A stretch of 64,000 nt of DNA, from the NCBI GenBank assembly GCA_003232385.1, contig QIJE01000028.1, forward strand, positions 155,064-219,063, read 5' to 3'. Position 1 is the first letter of the stretch. The number at the start of each line of letters is the position of its first letter. The notes beneath the pieces were generated by a model. That model was not told the origin of the DNA. It was given only the letters and a program-made list of their open reading frames with translations, and did not search any database. This DNA is from a bacterium (lineage in GTDB: Bacteria > SZUA-79 > Acidulodesulfobacterales > Acidulodesulfobacteraceae). A program made the translations under genes and the position numbers. This document shows, one piece after another, positions 29,507 to 39,377 of the stretch.

Positions 29507-29536
29507 TTTTTAGGTTTTTATCAAATAAGATTTATC

Positions 29537-29565
29537 TTGACATACGCATTGTAAAATAGCATACT
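29537..29565 (+). promoter_or_regulatory. Candidate promoter upstream of the Nramp-like gene
   Basis: TTGACA (29537-29542), 17-nt spacer, CATACT; immediately after the hppA terminator. Confidence 0.4.
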
Positions 29566-29802
29566 TTAAACATTATAAAATTTTAATTTGGGGTTAATTT
29601 ATGCAAAGTGAACCTGACAGTAGCAGTTACAACAATTGTTTCAAAAAACCGAGGGCGATTTTAGCGCGTCATTCGGAAGTTAAATGTTAAATGATGTAAG
29701 TTTATTATAGACACTCGTTGGCTTTGCCCGCTTATTTATTTAATCTTTTAATATTTGCCTCTTTCCGATAAACGTTAAAACTGCTTATTAAGGAGGTAGA
29801 AA

Positions 29803-31149
29803 TTGAAAGATTACAAGGACAAGCTTGACAATCTCCCCGTAGATATAAAACTCAGAGCGGCAGATAGGCTTAAGATCCATCTTATGAGACAAAAATATGG
29901 CTATTTTTCTCGTCTTTGTCTTTTAATAGCGCTGATAGGTCCCGGAATACTCGTTATGATAGCAGATAATGATGCCGGCGGAGTTATAACATATGCGCAA
30001 ACAGGTTCCATATTTGGAATAGGTTTTTTTATTCCTTTTATGATAGTTATGCTTCCGGTTGCATATATAGTTCAGGAGATGACGGTCAGATTAGGCGCAG
30101 TAACGCATAGGGGCCATGCGGAAATGATATGGAAACGATACGGAAAATTTTGGGGTGCGTTTTCCTTAATAGACCTTATTGTTGCAAATATATTAACCTT
30201 AATAACCGAATTCATAGGCATAACCCTCGGGATGCAGGTTTTCGGGGTGTCCCCTATCATTTCTTCAGTAGCGGCAATAATAATTATTGCATCTATTCAG
30301 CTCTTTTTGCGTTATTTTGCATGGGAATGGATTAGCTTAAGCATCGCATTATTTAATTTGATATTTATTCCTTTAGTGTTTTTCGTTCCGCATCTTCATT
30401 GGGATTCGGTAGCAAGAAGTTTTGTTTCATGGCATATACCGGGCGGGGTACATACGCTTTTTATATATGTGGTGCTGGCTAATTTAGGAACTACAATAGC
30501 CCCGTGGATGCTATTTTTTCAGCAGTCTTCGGTTGTCGATAAAGGGCTTACCGTAAAAGATATTAGGGACGGACAGATAGATACCTTTATAGGCTCGGTT
30601 TTTATGGTGATCGTAGCTATCGCAATTATCTTGATAACCGGTGCAACAGTTTACGGTTTTACGAGTACACCTAATTTGGGTATACAGACAATACTTTCGA
30701 TTATATCCGCAAAGATGGGGTGGGTGGCCATGAGGCTTTTTGCACTCGGTCTTATAGAAGCGGGACTCATAGCGGCTATCGCAATTTCCGCAAGTACTTC
30801 CTGGGCAATGGGCGAGGCGTTTGGATGGCCGAAGAGTATCAACATGCCGCCACTACAGGGCTGGAAGTTTTATCTACCCGGCATTATAAGCCTATTCATT
30901 GCGGGAGGGATTGTTTTAATTCCGAATGCGCCGCTCGGATTTTTAAATTTGACCGTTCAAGTAATAGCCACGATTTTTATGCCTGCGGCGATGATGTTCT
31001 TGCTACTCCTTTTAAACGATAAAGAAATAATGGGAGACTATACGAATAGACCGTGGCAAAATATATCCGCGTTTGCTATTGTAGGTTTTTTGATAGTTAT
31101 GGATGGGATATATGGGTTAATAGTGGTTTTTCCGCATATATTCACATAA
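29803..31149 (+). CDS. Nramp-superfamily (COG1914-like) metal transporter with atypical metal-site motifs
   Basis: LIGPGILVMIADNDAGGVITYAQTGSIFG (TM1), TTIAPWMLFFQQSSVVDKG (TM6); many TM segments. TTG start after AAGGAGG. Confidence 0.85.
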   Translation: MKDYKDKLDNLPVDIKLRAADRLKIHLMRQKYGYFSRLCLLIALIGPGILVMIADNDAGGVITYAQTGSIFGIGFFIPFMIVMLPVAYIVQEMTVRLGAVTHRGHAEMIWKRYGKFWGAFSLIDLIVANILTLITEFIGITLGMQVFGVSPIISSVAAIIIIASIQLFLRYFAWEWISLSIALFNLIFIPLVFFVPHLHWDSVARSFVSWHIPGGVHTLFIYVVLANLGTTIAPWMLFFQQSSVVDKGLTVKDIRDGQIDTFIGSVFMVIVAIAIILITGATVYGFTSTPNLGIQTILSIISAKMGWVAMRLFALGLIEAGLIAAIAISASTSWAMGEAFGWPKSINMPPLQGWKFYLPGIISLFIAGGIVLIPNAPLGFLNLTVQVIATIFMPAAMMFLLLLLNDKEIMGDYTNRPWQNISAFAIVGFLIVMDGIYGLIVVFPHIFT

Positions 31150-31206
31150 TAAAACCCTACTTTTAGTTTAAGTATTTGATTATAAATTTACTCAAGAGGT
31201 ATAAAA

Positions 31207-31416
31207 ATGGATTCGGACGATAAGACTTCCAAAGAAAATGATTTAGACAACGATTGGGAAAATTTTATAAAAGAAGAAGGCTTGGTGAACTATAACAAGA
31301 TTCCGATAGAAAGGGCGGAGATTAAGGGATGGGTCAAGATAGCATTTTGGTTTTTAAGGATATATATAATTATCATGGTAGTATTAGTGATTATAGGATT
31401 TTATAGGGTTCACTAA
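31207..31416 (+). CDS. Small protein (69 aa) with one C-terminal TM helix
   Basis: Acidic N-terminus, then WVKIAFWFLRIYIIIMVVLVIIGFY; RBS-like AAGAGG upstream; downstream of the Nramp-like gene. Confidence 0.6.
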   Translation: MDSDDKTSKENDLDNDWENFIKEEGLVNYNKIPIERAEIKGWVKIAFWFLRIYIIIMVVLVIIGFYRVH

Positions 31417-31880
31417 ATTTTCATAGGTACTCGGCTCTTATTTCTTTTGGATTGGAAAAATGTTTTAAGTAATACTTCCGATTCTTTTTTCATGACTCCG
31501 GATACGACTTCTATTCTACCGTCAATAATAGGCAATGCCATACCGCCCTTATAGTCCTTTGTTCCGTAAACCAATCTCGTTATTCTTGATAAAACGATCG
31601 CGCCGCAGCACATGATGCAAGGTTCAAGAGTGACATATAACGTACACCCCTCAAGCCTCCAATTTTCAAGCTTTTTTTGGGCATCCATGATTGCTTTGAT
31701 TTCTGCATGCATTATGCTGGATTTATCCTTTTCTACTGTATTAAAAGACGAAGCTAGTATTTTACCGGTTTTTTTGACGATAATTGCGCCTACAGGCACT
31801 TCGTCTGCTTCCAGTGCTTTCTCGGCCTCATTTATGGCTGATTTCATAAAATCGATATCTTCGCAATTATAGTCCGTCAT
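31413..31880 (-). CDS. tadA: tRNA-specific adenosine deaminase
   Basis: MHAEIKAIMDAQ and TLEPCIMCCGAIVLSRI zinc-deaminase motifs. Start set at the internal Met (MTDYNCEDIDFM). Confidence 0.92.
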   Translation of the reverse strand: MTDYNCEDIDFMKSAINEAEKALEADEVPVGAIIVKKTGKILASSFNTVEKDKSSIMHAEIKAIMDAQKKLENWRLEGCTLYVTLEPCIMCCGAIVLSRITRLVYGTKDYKGGMALPIIDGRIEVVSGVMKKESEVLLKTFFQSKRNKSRVPMKI

Positions 31881-32003
31881 GATTATGATTAGTAAATAAT
31901 TATTGAAATTTATACATATATTGTGATATAAACAAAAAGGCACATATTAATTATATTTTTTGTTTAGAAATAAATCAACAGATTCCATAGGTATTTTTAT
32001 AGA

Positions 32004-32918
32004 GTGGACAATAAGAGACTCCCCGAATATTTAAGAAAAGAGATATTAAAGATCAAGACGAGGAAGGATATTTTTGAAACGGCTAAAGTTATTCGAGAGA
32101 AAGAACTCAACACTGTTTGTTCGTCATCAAGGTGTCCCAATCTTAATCTGTGTTATTCAAATAAAACCGCTACATTTCTCATGCTTGGAGATAAATGCAC
32201 GAGGAAATGCCCTTTTTGCAATATAGATTACATAGATTATCAGAGTTATGTCAACACAATTTCTACTGTAGACGTTTTTGAACCGCAAAAAATAGCCTAT
32301 GCGGTAAAATCGCTTGATTTAAGGCATGCCGTGATTACGATGGTTACGAGAGACGATTTGGAAGACGGAGGGGCCGGGGTTTTGGTCAGAGCGGTTAAAG
32401 AAATTAGAGAAAAAACAGATTGTAAAATTGTTGAAGTTTTAACATCGGATTTTAACGGCAACGAAAAATCCGTTACGGATGTATCCGGCAGCAGCATAAA
32501 TATCTTTGGACACAATATGGAGACGGTCGAGAGGCTTTATGAAACAGTAAGGCCGTTAAGTTCGTATCGTCGTTCTCTGTATTTGTTAAAAAAAGTGAAA
32601 AAAGAAAGCCCGGATGTTGCGCTGAAATCGGGTATTATGGTCGGTCTAGGAGAGGACGATTCAGAGGTTTTTCAAACCATAGACGACCTTATAAATATTG
32701 GAGTAGATTTTATGACTATAGGTCAGTATTTAAGGCCTTCGTTGAAAAATATTCCGGTTCATAGATTTGTGGATTTAGAGAGGTTTATAGCTTATAAGAA
32801 TTATGCGGAAAAGGGTGGAATTAGAAATGTATTTTCTGCTCCGCTTGTTAGGAGTTCCTTTGGGGCGGAAAAATTTTTTAAGCATTCTTATACAACAAAT
32901 AGAGGCATGCCGTTATGA
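32004..32918 (+). CDS. lipA: Lipoyl synthase
   Basis: [12 protein letters not shown] auxiliary cluster, CTRKCPFC radical SAM motif, [21 protein letters not shown] start. Confidence 0.94.
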   Translation: MDNKRLPEYLRKEILKIKTRKDIFETAKVIREKELNTVCSSSRCPNLNLCYSNKTATFLMLGDKCTRKCPFCNIDYIDYQSYVNTISTVDVFEPQKIAYAVKSLDLRHAVITMVTRDDLEDGGAGVLVRAVKEIREKTDCKIVEVLTSDFNGNEKSVTDVSGSSINIFGHNMETVERLYETVRPLSSYRRSLYLLKKVKKESPDVALKSGIMVGLGEDDSEVFQTIDDLINIGVDFMTIGQYLRPSLKNIPVHRFVDLERFIAYKNYAEKGGIRNVFSAPLVRSSFGAEKFFKHSYTTNRGMPL

Positions 32919-34126
32919 TAGAAGATTTTGAGACGATAAAAAGACTTCCGCCCTATGTTTTTGCCGAGGTAAACAAGATTAAAATGGAGGCTAGAAAACG
33001 GGGTGACGATATTATAGACCTGGGAATGGGTAACCCGGATTCCCCGACCCCCGGTTATATAATAGAAAAATTAGTCAAGGCATCTAAAAACCCGAAAAAC
33101 CATAGATATTCGGTATCGCGCGGTTTATATAAACTCAGACTTGCTGTTGCCGATATGTATAAAAGGCATTACGGCGTAGATATCGATCCTGACGGCGAAG
33201 CTATCGTTACTATGGGTATAAAAGAAGGGTTAAGCCACTTAATGCTTGCAATTATCAACAAAGGAGACGTTGCTCTCGTACCTAATCCTACTTATCCGAT
33301 ACATGCTTACAGCGTTGTTATTGCCGGGGGTGATGTAAGGAGTATACCCTTGGTTCAGGGTGAGGATTTTTTTAAAAATATCATGACGGCATTGAGGCAG
33401 ACGTGGCCTAAACCGAAGGTTATAATATTGAATTTCCCGCATAATCCTACAACTGTTACCGTTGAGCCTGATTTTTTTGAAAAGTTGGTTGATTTTGCAA
33501 AGGAGAACAATATGTACGTAATTCATGACAACGCATATGCCGATTTAACGTTTGACGGCTATAAGGCCCCGAGTTTTTTGCAGGTTAAAGGGGCGAAAGA
33601 TGTCGGAGTGGAGTTTTTTTCCATGTCTAAAAGTTATAGTATGGCGGGTTTTAGGGTAGGATATGCCGTAGGAAACAGGGTTCTGATAAATGCCCTTTCG
33701 AGAATCAAGAGTTATCTTGACTACGGGATGTTTCAACCCATTCAAATAGCTTCCATCATTGCCTTAAACGAAGAGGCGGAGCATAACGCCGTTTCGGAAA
33801 TGGTTTTGCATTATAAAAAAAGACGCGATATTTTAATTGAAAGTTTTAAAATGGCGGGGTGGAATATTGAAAAGCCTAAGGCAACTATGTTCGTTTGGGG
33901 AAAAATACCGGAGAGGTTCTTAAGCGCGGGAATTAAATCGCTTGAGTTCTCCAAATTGTTACTTGATAAGGCAAAGGTCGCAGTGTCTCCCGGTGTGGGT
34001 TTCGGAAATTACGGCGATGAATACGTGCGTTTTGCGTTAGTAGAAAACGAAATGCGCATAAGACAGGCATCAAGAGGAATAAAGCATTTCATAAATAATG
34101 AAGAATTCTTTAGTAAAGTGGTCTAA
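32915..34126 (+). CDS. PLP-dependent class I/II aminotransferase (AlaC/LL-DAP aminotransferase-like)
   Basis: [50 protein letters not shown]. Confidence 0.9.
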   Translation: MIEDFETIKRLPPYVFAEVNKIKMEARKRGDDIIDLGMGNPDSPTPGYIIEKLVKASKNPKNHRYSVSRGLYKLRLAVADMYKRHYGVDIDPDGEAIVTMGIKEGLSHLMLAIINKGDVALVPNPTYPIHAYSVVIAGGDVRSIPLVQGEDFFKNIMTALRQTWPKPKVIILNFPHNPTTVTVEPDFFEKLVDFAKENNMYVIHDNAYADLTFDGYKAPSFLQVKGAKDVGVEFFSMSKSYSMAGFRVGYAVGNRVLINALSRIKSYLDYGMFQPIQIASIIALNEEAEHNAVSEMVLHYKKRRDILIESFKMAGWNIEKPKATMFVWGKIPERFLSAGIKSLEFSKLLLDKAKVAVSPGVGFGNYGDEYVRFALVENEMRIRQASRGIKHFINNEEFFSKVV

Positions 34127-34156
34127 CGGGTATAGAAAGGGAGTAAAACTTTAGAT

Positions 34157-35455
34157 ATGAAAAAAGAAATCAACATCGGCCTTTTGGGATTCGGAACGGT
34201 AGCGTCAAGCTTTTACCATATATTTAACGAGAGAAAAAAAGAGATAAATTCTTTTCTCTCGGTTCCGGTAAATATTAAAAAAATATTTGCACGCGGAGGC
34301 AGTCATCCCGTTCCCGAAAATATAAAGAAATTTTTAGTTAGAAATCCGGATGAAATACTTGAGGATAAGGGAATAGATATCATTATAGAACTTATCGGCG
34401 GGATTTCTTCGGCTAAAGAATTTATAAATCGGGCTATAGATAGCGGAAAAAGCGTAATTACGGCGAACAAGGCTCTTCTAGCCGAGCACGGCGAGGAAAT
34501 ATTTAGAAAATGCATAGATAAAAAAACACATATAGGTTTCGAAGCGGCCGTAGGCGGAGGAATTCCTATTCTGAGGGCTATAAAGAACGGGCTTGTAGGG
34601 GATAACATAAGATCGATTTATTCCATAATTAACGGAACATCCAATTTTATACTTTCAAAAATGGCGGAAGACGGCGGAAAATTTGAAGAAGTCCTAAAAA
34701 AAGCCCAGGAAAAAGGATATGCCGAAGCTGACCCTTCATTGGATATTAACGGAACCGACAGCGCGCATAAGCTTGTAATTCTTGGAAGGTTGGCTTTTTC
34801 CACAAGTTTATCTACAAAAGATGTTATAATAGAAGGAATAGAAGACATAAACCAGTTGGATATAGGTTTTGCTAAAGAGTTGGGGTATGCCGTAAAACTG
34901 CTTGGAATACTTAAAAACGAAGATTCTAAAATAGAAATAAGGGTACATCCTACTTTAATACCTTCTTCTTGCCTTTTATCGAAAATAGACGGGGTGTTTA
35001 ACGCATTTTTAGTAAATGCGGAATATGCGGGGCCGTTAAGTTTGACCGGCTACGGCGCAGGCGGCAATCCTACAGCCGGCGCGGTTATGGGCGATTTAAT
35101 GGAAATAGCTTCCAAAATAATAAATAACGACAATCATCATGATTTTATTATCTCTAAGAACATAGATAAACTGAAAGTTAAAATTAAAAAAGAGATAATT
35201 TCAAAGTATTACCTAAGGTTTTCCGTTATGGATAGGCCGGGCGTTCTTGCAAAAATATCCGGAATTCTCGGTGAAAATTGTATAAGCATAAGCTCTATGA
35301 TTCAAAAGGGTAGAAAGGTTGAAGGCTCCGTCTCAATAGTTATTATGACTCATGAGTCCGGAGAGGAGGAATTATTCAGAAGTATTGCATTATGCGACAG
35401 GCTTGATGTCGTTTCGGCAAAAACAACCGTTTTAAGAATTGAGGATGATATATGA
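34157..35455 (+). CDS. hom: Homoserine dehydrogenase with ACT domain
   Basis: GLLGFGTVASSF, ELIGG, VITANKALLAEHG, FEAAVGGGIPILRAI, NGTSNFILSKM, C-terminal ACT domain. Confidence 0.95.
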   Translation: MKKEINIGLLGFGTVASSFYHIFNERKKEINSFLSVPVNIKKIFARGGSHPVPENIKKFLVRNPDEILEDKGIDIIIELIGGISSAKEFINRAIDSGKSVITANKALLAEHGEEIFRKCIDKKTHIGFEAAVGGGIPILRAIKNGLVGDNIRSIYSIINGTSNFILSKMAEDGGKFEEVLKKAQEKGYAEADPSLDINGTDSAHKLVILGRLAFSTSLSTKDVIIEGIEDINQLDIGFAKELGYAVKLLGILKNEDSKIEIRVHPTLIPSSCLLSKIDGVFNAFLVNAEYAGPLSLTGYGAGGNPTAGAVMGDLMEIASKIINNDNHHDFIISKNIDKLKVKIKKEIISKYYLRFSVMDRPGVLAKISGILGENCISISSMIQKGRKVEGSVSIVIMTHESGEEELFRSIALCDRLDVVSAKTTVLRIEDDI

Positions 35456-35525
35456 TTAATAATAAACGTAAAGAAGAAAACGCTGAGAAATTGCAGGAAG
35501 ATAGGCGCAGGGGGGAGATTATAAG

Positions 35526-36593
35526 TTGATACTTACTAAATACGGCGGTGTAATAAGGAGATATCGGGAGTTTTTGCCCGAGATAGACGATAAGCATGTT
35601 ATTACACTCTTAGAGGGCAATACTCCTCTAATAAAATCGATAAATATAAATAAAATTATAAATCGGGATATCGAAATATATTTTAAATATGAAGGACTGA
35701 ATCCGACCTGTTCATTCAAAGACAGGGGCATGACTATGGCGGTATCGAAAGCGGTATCAAGCGGGTCGAAAGCCGTGATTTGCGCTTCGACCGGAAATAC
35801 CTCTGCTTCCGCCTCCGCCTACGCCGCAAGGGCGGGAATAAAGTCGTTCGTTTTAATTCCTGAAGGAAAGATTGCCTCCGGAAAACTTTCTCAGGCATTG
35901 GCTCACGGCGCAACGGTAATGCAGATACGGGGAAACTTCGATGATGCCTTGGTTATTACGAGAGAAATCGCGAAAGACTATGAAGTGACGCTTGTTAATT
36001 CCGTAAACCCTTATAGATTAGAAGGACAAAAGACCGCAAGTTTTGAGATTGTTGATGAACTCGGTGCCGCCCCGACTCACCATATTCTTCCGGTTGGAAA
36101 TGCCGGCAATATAACTGCATACTGGGAGGGATACAAGGAATATTTTGATGTCGGAAAAATAGACAGACTGCCTAAAATGCTTGGTTTTCAAGCAGAAGGG
36201 TCTGCCCCGATAGTTTTAAATCATATAGTGAAAGAGCCGCATACCGTTGCGACTGCTATCAGAATAGGCAACCCCGCAAGCTGGCAAAAAGCGGTTTTGG
36301 CAAGGGATGAATCCGATGGTTTAATAGATTCGGTAAGCGACGAGGATATATTAGAGGCATATTCCATGCTCGCCTCAAGGGAAGGTATATTCTGCGAACC
36401 GGCTTCGGCAATCACGCTTGCCGGATTAATCAAATTGAATAAACGGGGATTTTTTAAAAAAGGAGACGTCTGTGTCCTTACCCTTACGGGGCATGGGCTT
36501 AAAGACCCGAGCAATGCCCTAAAAGTCTCGAAAGAGCCGGTTGTTGTTCCGTGTGATAAGCATTCCGTTCTAATGGTTATGGGGTTAGCGTAA
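35526..36593 (+). CDS. thrC: Threonine synthase
   Basis: EGLNPTCSFKDRGMTMAVSKA, STGNTSASASAYAARAG, GNAGNITAYWEGYKEY, TGHGLKDP. Confidence 0.95.
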   Translation: MILTKYGGVIRRYREFLPEIDDKHVITLLEGNTPLIKSININKIINRDIEIYFKYEGLNPTCSFKDRGMTMAVSKAVSSGSKAVICASTGNTSASASAYAARAGIKSFVLIPEGKIASGKLSQALAHGATVMQIRGNFDDALVITREIAKDYEVTLVNSVNPYRLEGQKTASFEIVDELGAAPTHHILPVGNAGNITAYWEGYKEYFDVGKIDRLPKMLGFQAEGSAPIVLNHIVKEPHTVATAIRIGNPASWQKAVLARDESDGLIDSVSDEDILEAYSMLASREGIFCEPASAITLAGLIKLNKRGFFKKGDVCVLTLTGHGLKDPSNALKVSKEPVVVPCDKHSVLMVMGLA

Positions 36594-36634
36594 TTTAATC
36601 TAATAATGTTTTATCAGGAGGATTAATAGCAAGT

Positions 36635-37873
36635 ATGTCAAACCGTAAATATGTTATTTTATGTCCCGACGGCATGGCAGATTTTCCTTTAGGGGAGCTT
36701 GGAGGAAAAACGCCGTTAGAATATGCTGATACTCCTAATATGGATAATATTGCAAATAAGGGTATCACCGGTTTAATAAAAACTATTCCGGACGGGTGTA
36801 TTCCCGGAAGCGATATCGGCTCTATGTCGATATTAGGATATGACCCGGTCAAATATTATACGGGCAGGTCTCCCTTGGAGGCTGCGAGTATGGGTGTTGA
36901 GCTTGGGACGAAGGATGTTGCGTTCAGGCTTAATTTTGTCAATATATTAGGAGAAAACGGAAAAAGATTTATGCATGATTATTCGGGCGGGCATATTACT
37001 ACCGGAGAAGCGATGAAAATAATAGAGACCTTTCAAAAAGAATTAGGCAGTCGACATTTTCGATTCTATACGGGAGTGAGTTATAGGCATCTTATGGTTA
37101 CCGATGATATCGGCATAAACGGCCTTCAAACCGTTCCGCCGCACGATATACCGGATATGCAGATAGACGAATTTTTGCCTCACGGAGGAGCTTCAAGCGA
37201 CAGAATATTAGACATAATGAAAAAGGCGGAGATAATACTGAAAGATCACGATGTAAACAAAAAAAGAATTGCGTCAGGGAAGCTTCCGGCAAATTCCATT
37301 TGGCTCTGGGGGCAGGGCTATAAGCCTTCCCTGCCTACAATGAAAGAAGAATATGGTATCGGGGGTTCGGTCATTTCCGCAGTAGATTTAGTAAAGGGTA
37401 TCGGAAAATATGCAGGGCTTCGCGTTATAAATGTTCCGGGGGCCACCGGATATTTAGACACCGATTATAAAGGCAAAACCGATTACGGTATGGAATCTTT
37501 GAATTCCAGCGATTTTGTTTATATTCACGTAGAAGCCTCCGACGAAGCCTCGCACGAGGGAAGTGTTAAGGATAAGATAAAAGCCATAGAAGATTTTGAC
37601 AGGTTTATTGTAGGCAGAGTCATGGAAGGTCTTAAAAAATATAATGAATTTACGATAATGATTTTACCTGACCATTACAATCCGGTCAAACTTAAAAAAC
37701 ACACGCCGGAACCTGTCCCTTTCTGCGGTTTTTCCACAAAGATGGAAAATACTGACAGCAGGTATCGTTCCGATCATTATTCTGAAATTTCGGCTAAAGA
37801 CGGTGGCTTATTTTTTAATTCAGGGTCGCTATTATTTAAGGCTTTTTTAGATTCATTTGAGCGTTTTACTTAA
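36635..37873 (+). CDS. apgM: Cofactor-independent phosphoglycerate mutase, ApgM type
   Basis: YVILCPDGMADFPL, GCIPGSDIGSMSILGYDPVKYYTGRSPLEAAS, HVEASDEASHEG, DHYNPVKLKKHTPEPVPF. Confidence 0.93.
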   Translation: MSNRKYVILCPDGMADFPLGELGGKTPLEYADTPNMDNIANKGITGLIKTIPDGCIPGSDIGSMSILGYDPVKYYTGRSPLEAASMGVELGTKDVAFRLNFVNILGENGKRFMHDYSGGHITTGEAMKIIETFQKELGSRHFRFYTGVSYRHLMVTDDIGINGLQTVPPHDIPDMQIDEFLPHGGASSDRILDIMKKAEIILKDHDVNKKRIASGKLPANSIWLWGQGYKPSLPTMKEEYGIGGSVISAVDLVKGIGKYAGLRVINVPGATGYLDTDYKGKTDYGMESLNSSDFVYIHVEASDEASHEGSVKDKIKAIEDFDRFIVGRVMEGLKKYNEFTIMILPDHYNPVKLKKHTPEPVPFCGFSTKMENTDSRYRSDHYSEISAKDGGLFFNSGSLLFKAFLDSFERFT

Positions 37874-37988
37874 TAATATTAATTTTTTACTTGATTTTAA
37901 AAAGATGTTTTATTATAATCCTTTGCAGCTTAAAATTTTATTTTTTTATTATTTTAACTTAATTGATTAGCAGGGAGGTAGTCAATCT

Positions 37989-39233
37989 ATGGCATCATAT
38001 CAAAAGCTTATTGAACCCAAAGAAGGTTCAAAAATTAAGGTATTGGGCCCTAATAAATTTGAAGTCCCCAACGACCCGATTATTCCTTTCATAGAGGGTG
38101 ACGGAATCGGCGCCGATTTAACGAGGGCTATGCATATCGTAATTAATGCGGCTGTTAAAAAGGCATACGACGGTAAAAAAAAGATCAGCTGGCTTGAGAT
38201 TTACGCCGGAGAAAAGGCGGTTGAGAAATATGGAGAAGGACAGTATCTTCCCAAAGATACGATAACAGCCCTTAAAGAATATTCGATAGGTATTAAGGGT
38301 CCGATTACTACACCGGTAGGCGGCGGCTTTAGGTCGTTAAACGTCACTATCAGACAGGTGCTTGACCTTTTTGCATGTGTTAGGCCGGTCAAGTATTACG
38401 AGGGGATACCTTCACCGGTTAAACATCCCGAAAAGGTAGATATGATAATATTTAGGGAAAATACCGAGGATATTTATGCGGGTATTGAGTTCAGGTCCGG
38501 CAGCGAAGAGGCTAAAAAGCTTAGAGATTTTTTGATTTCAATGGATATTAATATTAAGGAAAAAATAAGAGAGGACGCAGGCATCGGGATAAAACCTATG
38601 GGACCTTTTGCCTCAAAAAGACTCATAAAAAAATCGATTCAATATGCTATAGATAACGGCAAAACGAGTGTTACTTTGGTTCATAAAGGCAATATAATGA
38701 AATTTACCGAAGGCGCATTCAGGGATTGGGGCTATGAACTTGCAAAGACCGAGTTTGGCGACAAACTGATTCCGGAAGCCGAGGTTACGGGCTCTACGGA
38801 CAAAATTATTATAAAGGATAGGATAGCAGATTCTATGTTTCAGCAAGGGCTTCTTCGCCCCGACGAGTATTCCGTTCTTGCATTGCCGAATCTTACCGGT
38901 GACTTTATGTCCGATGCTTTAGCCGCACAGGTCGGCGGTCTCGGTATGGCACCCGGGGCAAATATGTCCGATACCATGGCTATTTTCGAAGCAACTCATG
39001 GTTCTGCTCCTAAATATACGAATCAGGATAAGGCGAACCCCGGTTCTTTAATCCTGTCGGCGGTTATGATGCTTGTACATATGGGATGGAAGGAAGCAGC
39101 GGATCTCGTGGAAAAGGGGATTAAAGAAACGATAAAACAGAAATACGTAACATATGACCTTGCAAGGCAAATGACGGGAGTTGCCGAAGTTAAATGCTCT
39201 CAGTTTGCCGAAAGAATTGCCGAAAATATGTAA
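37989..39233 (+). CDS. icd: Isocitrate dehydrogenase, NADP-type
   Basis: [66 protein letters not shown] (Lys-Tyr of NADP-specific enzymes). Confidence 0.95.
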   Translation: MASYQKLIEPKEGSKIKVLGPNKFEVPNDPIIPFIEGDGIGADLTRAMHIVINAAVKKAYDGKKKISWLEIYAGEKAVEKYGEGQYLPKDTITALKEYSIGIKGPITTPVGGGFRSLNVTIRQVLDLFACVRPVKYYEGIPSPVKHPEKVDMIIFRENTEDIYAGIEFRSGSEEAKKLRDFLISMDINIKEKIREDAGIGIKPMGPFASKRLIKKSIQYAIDNGKTSVTLVHKGNIMKFTEGAFRDWGYELAKTEFGDKLIPEAEVTGSTDKIIIKDRIADSMFQQGLLRPDEYSVLALPNLTGDFMSDALAAQVGGLGMAPGANMSDTMAIFEATHGSAPKYTNQDKANPGSLILSAVMMLVHMGWKEAADLVEKGIKETIKQKYVTYDLARQMTGVAEVKCSQFAERIAENM

Positions 39234-39251
39234 ATTAATATAAATTAAGAC

Positions 39252-39358
39252 GGCATTTCTGCCTTAGCGGATATCTCCGTTTCTGTGCAGTTGTCAAAAT
39301 ATATTCTCTATACATGTCTAAAACAGTGTTTTTTGGCACAGACGGAAATGCCTTTTTT
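39252..39358 (+). promoter_or_regulatory. Attenuator/terminator-like structure in the icd-ccsA gap
   Basis: GGCATTTC (39252-39259) and CCGTTTCTGTGC (39277-39288) are together complementary to GCACAGACGGAAATGCC (39336-39352), followed by TTTTTT (39353-39358). GGCA-TTTC-TGCC can form a competing local hairpin. Confidence 0.6.
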
Positions 39359-39377
39359 AAGTTAAAACGGGGTTTTT

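Noticed and set aside
29567-29800. Possible metal riboswitch in the leader of the Nramp-like gene
   Set aside because: I could not match yybP-ykoY or M-box consensus elements by eye; an Infernal/Rfam search would be needed.
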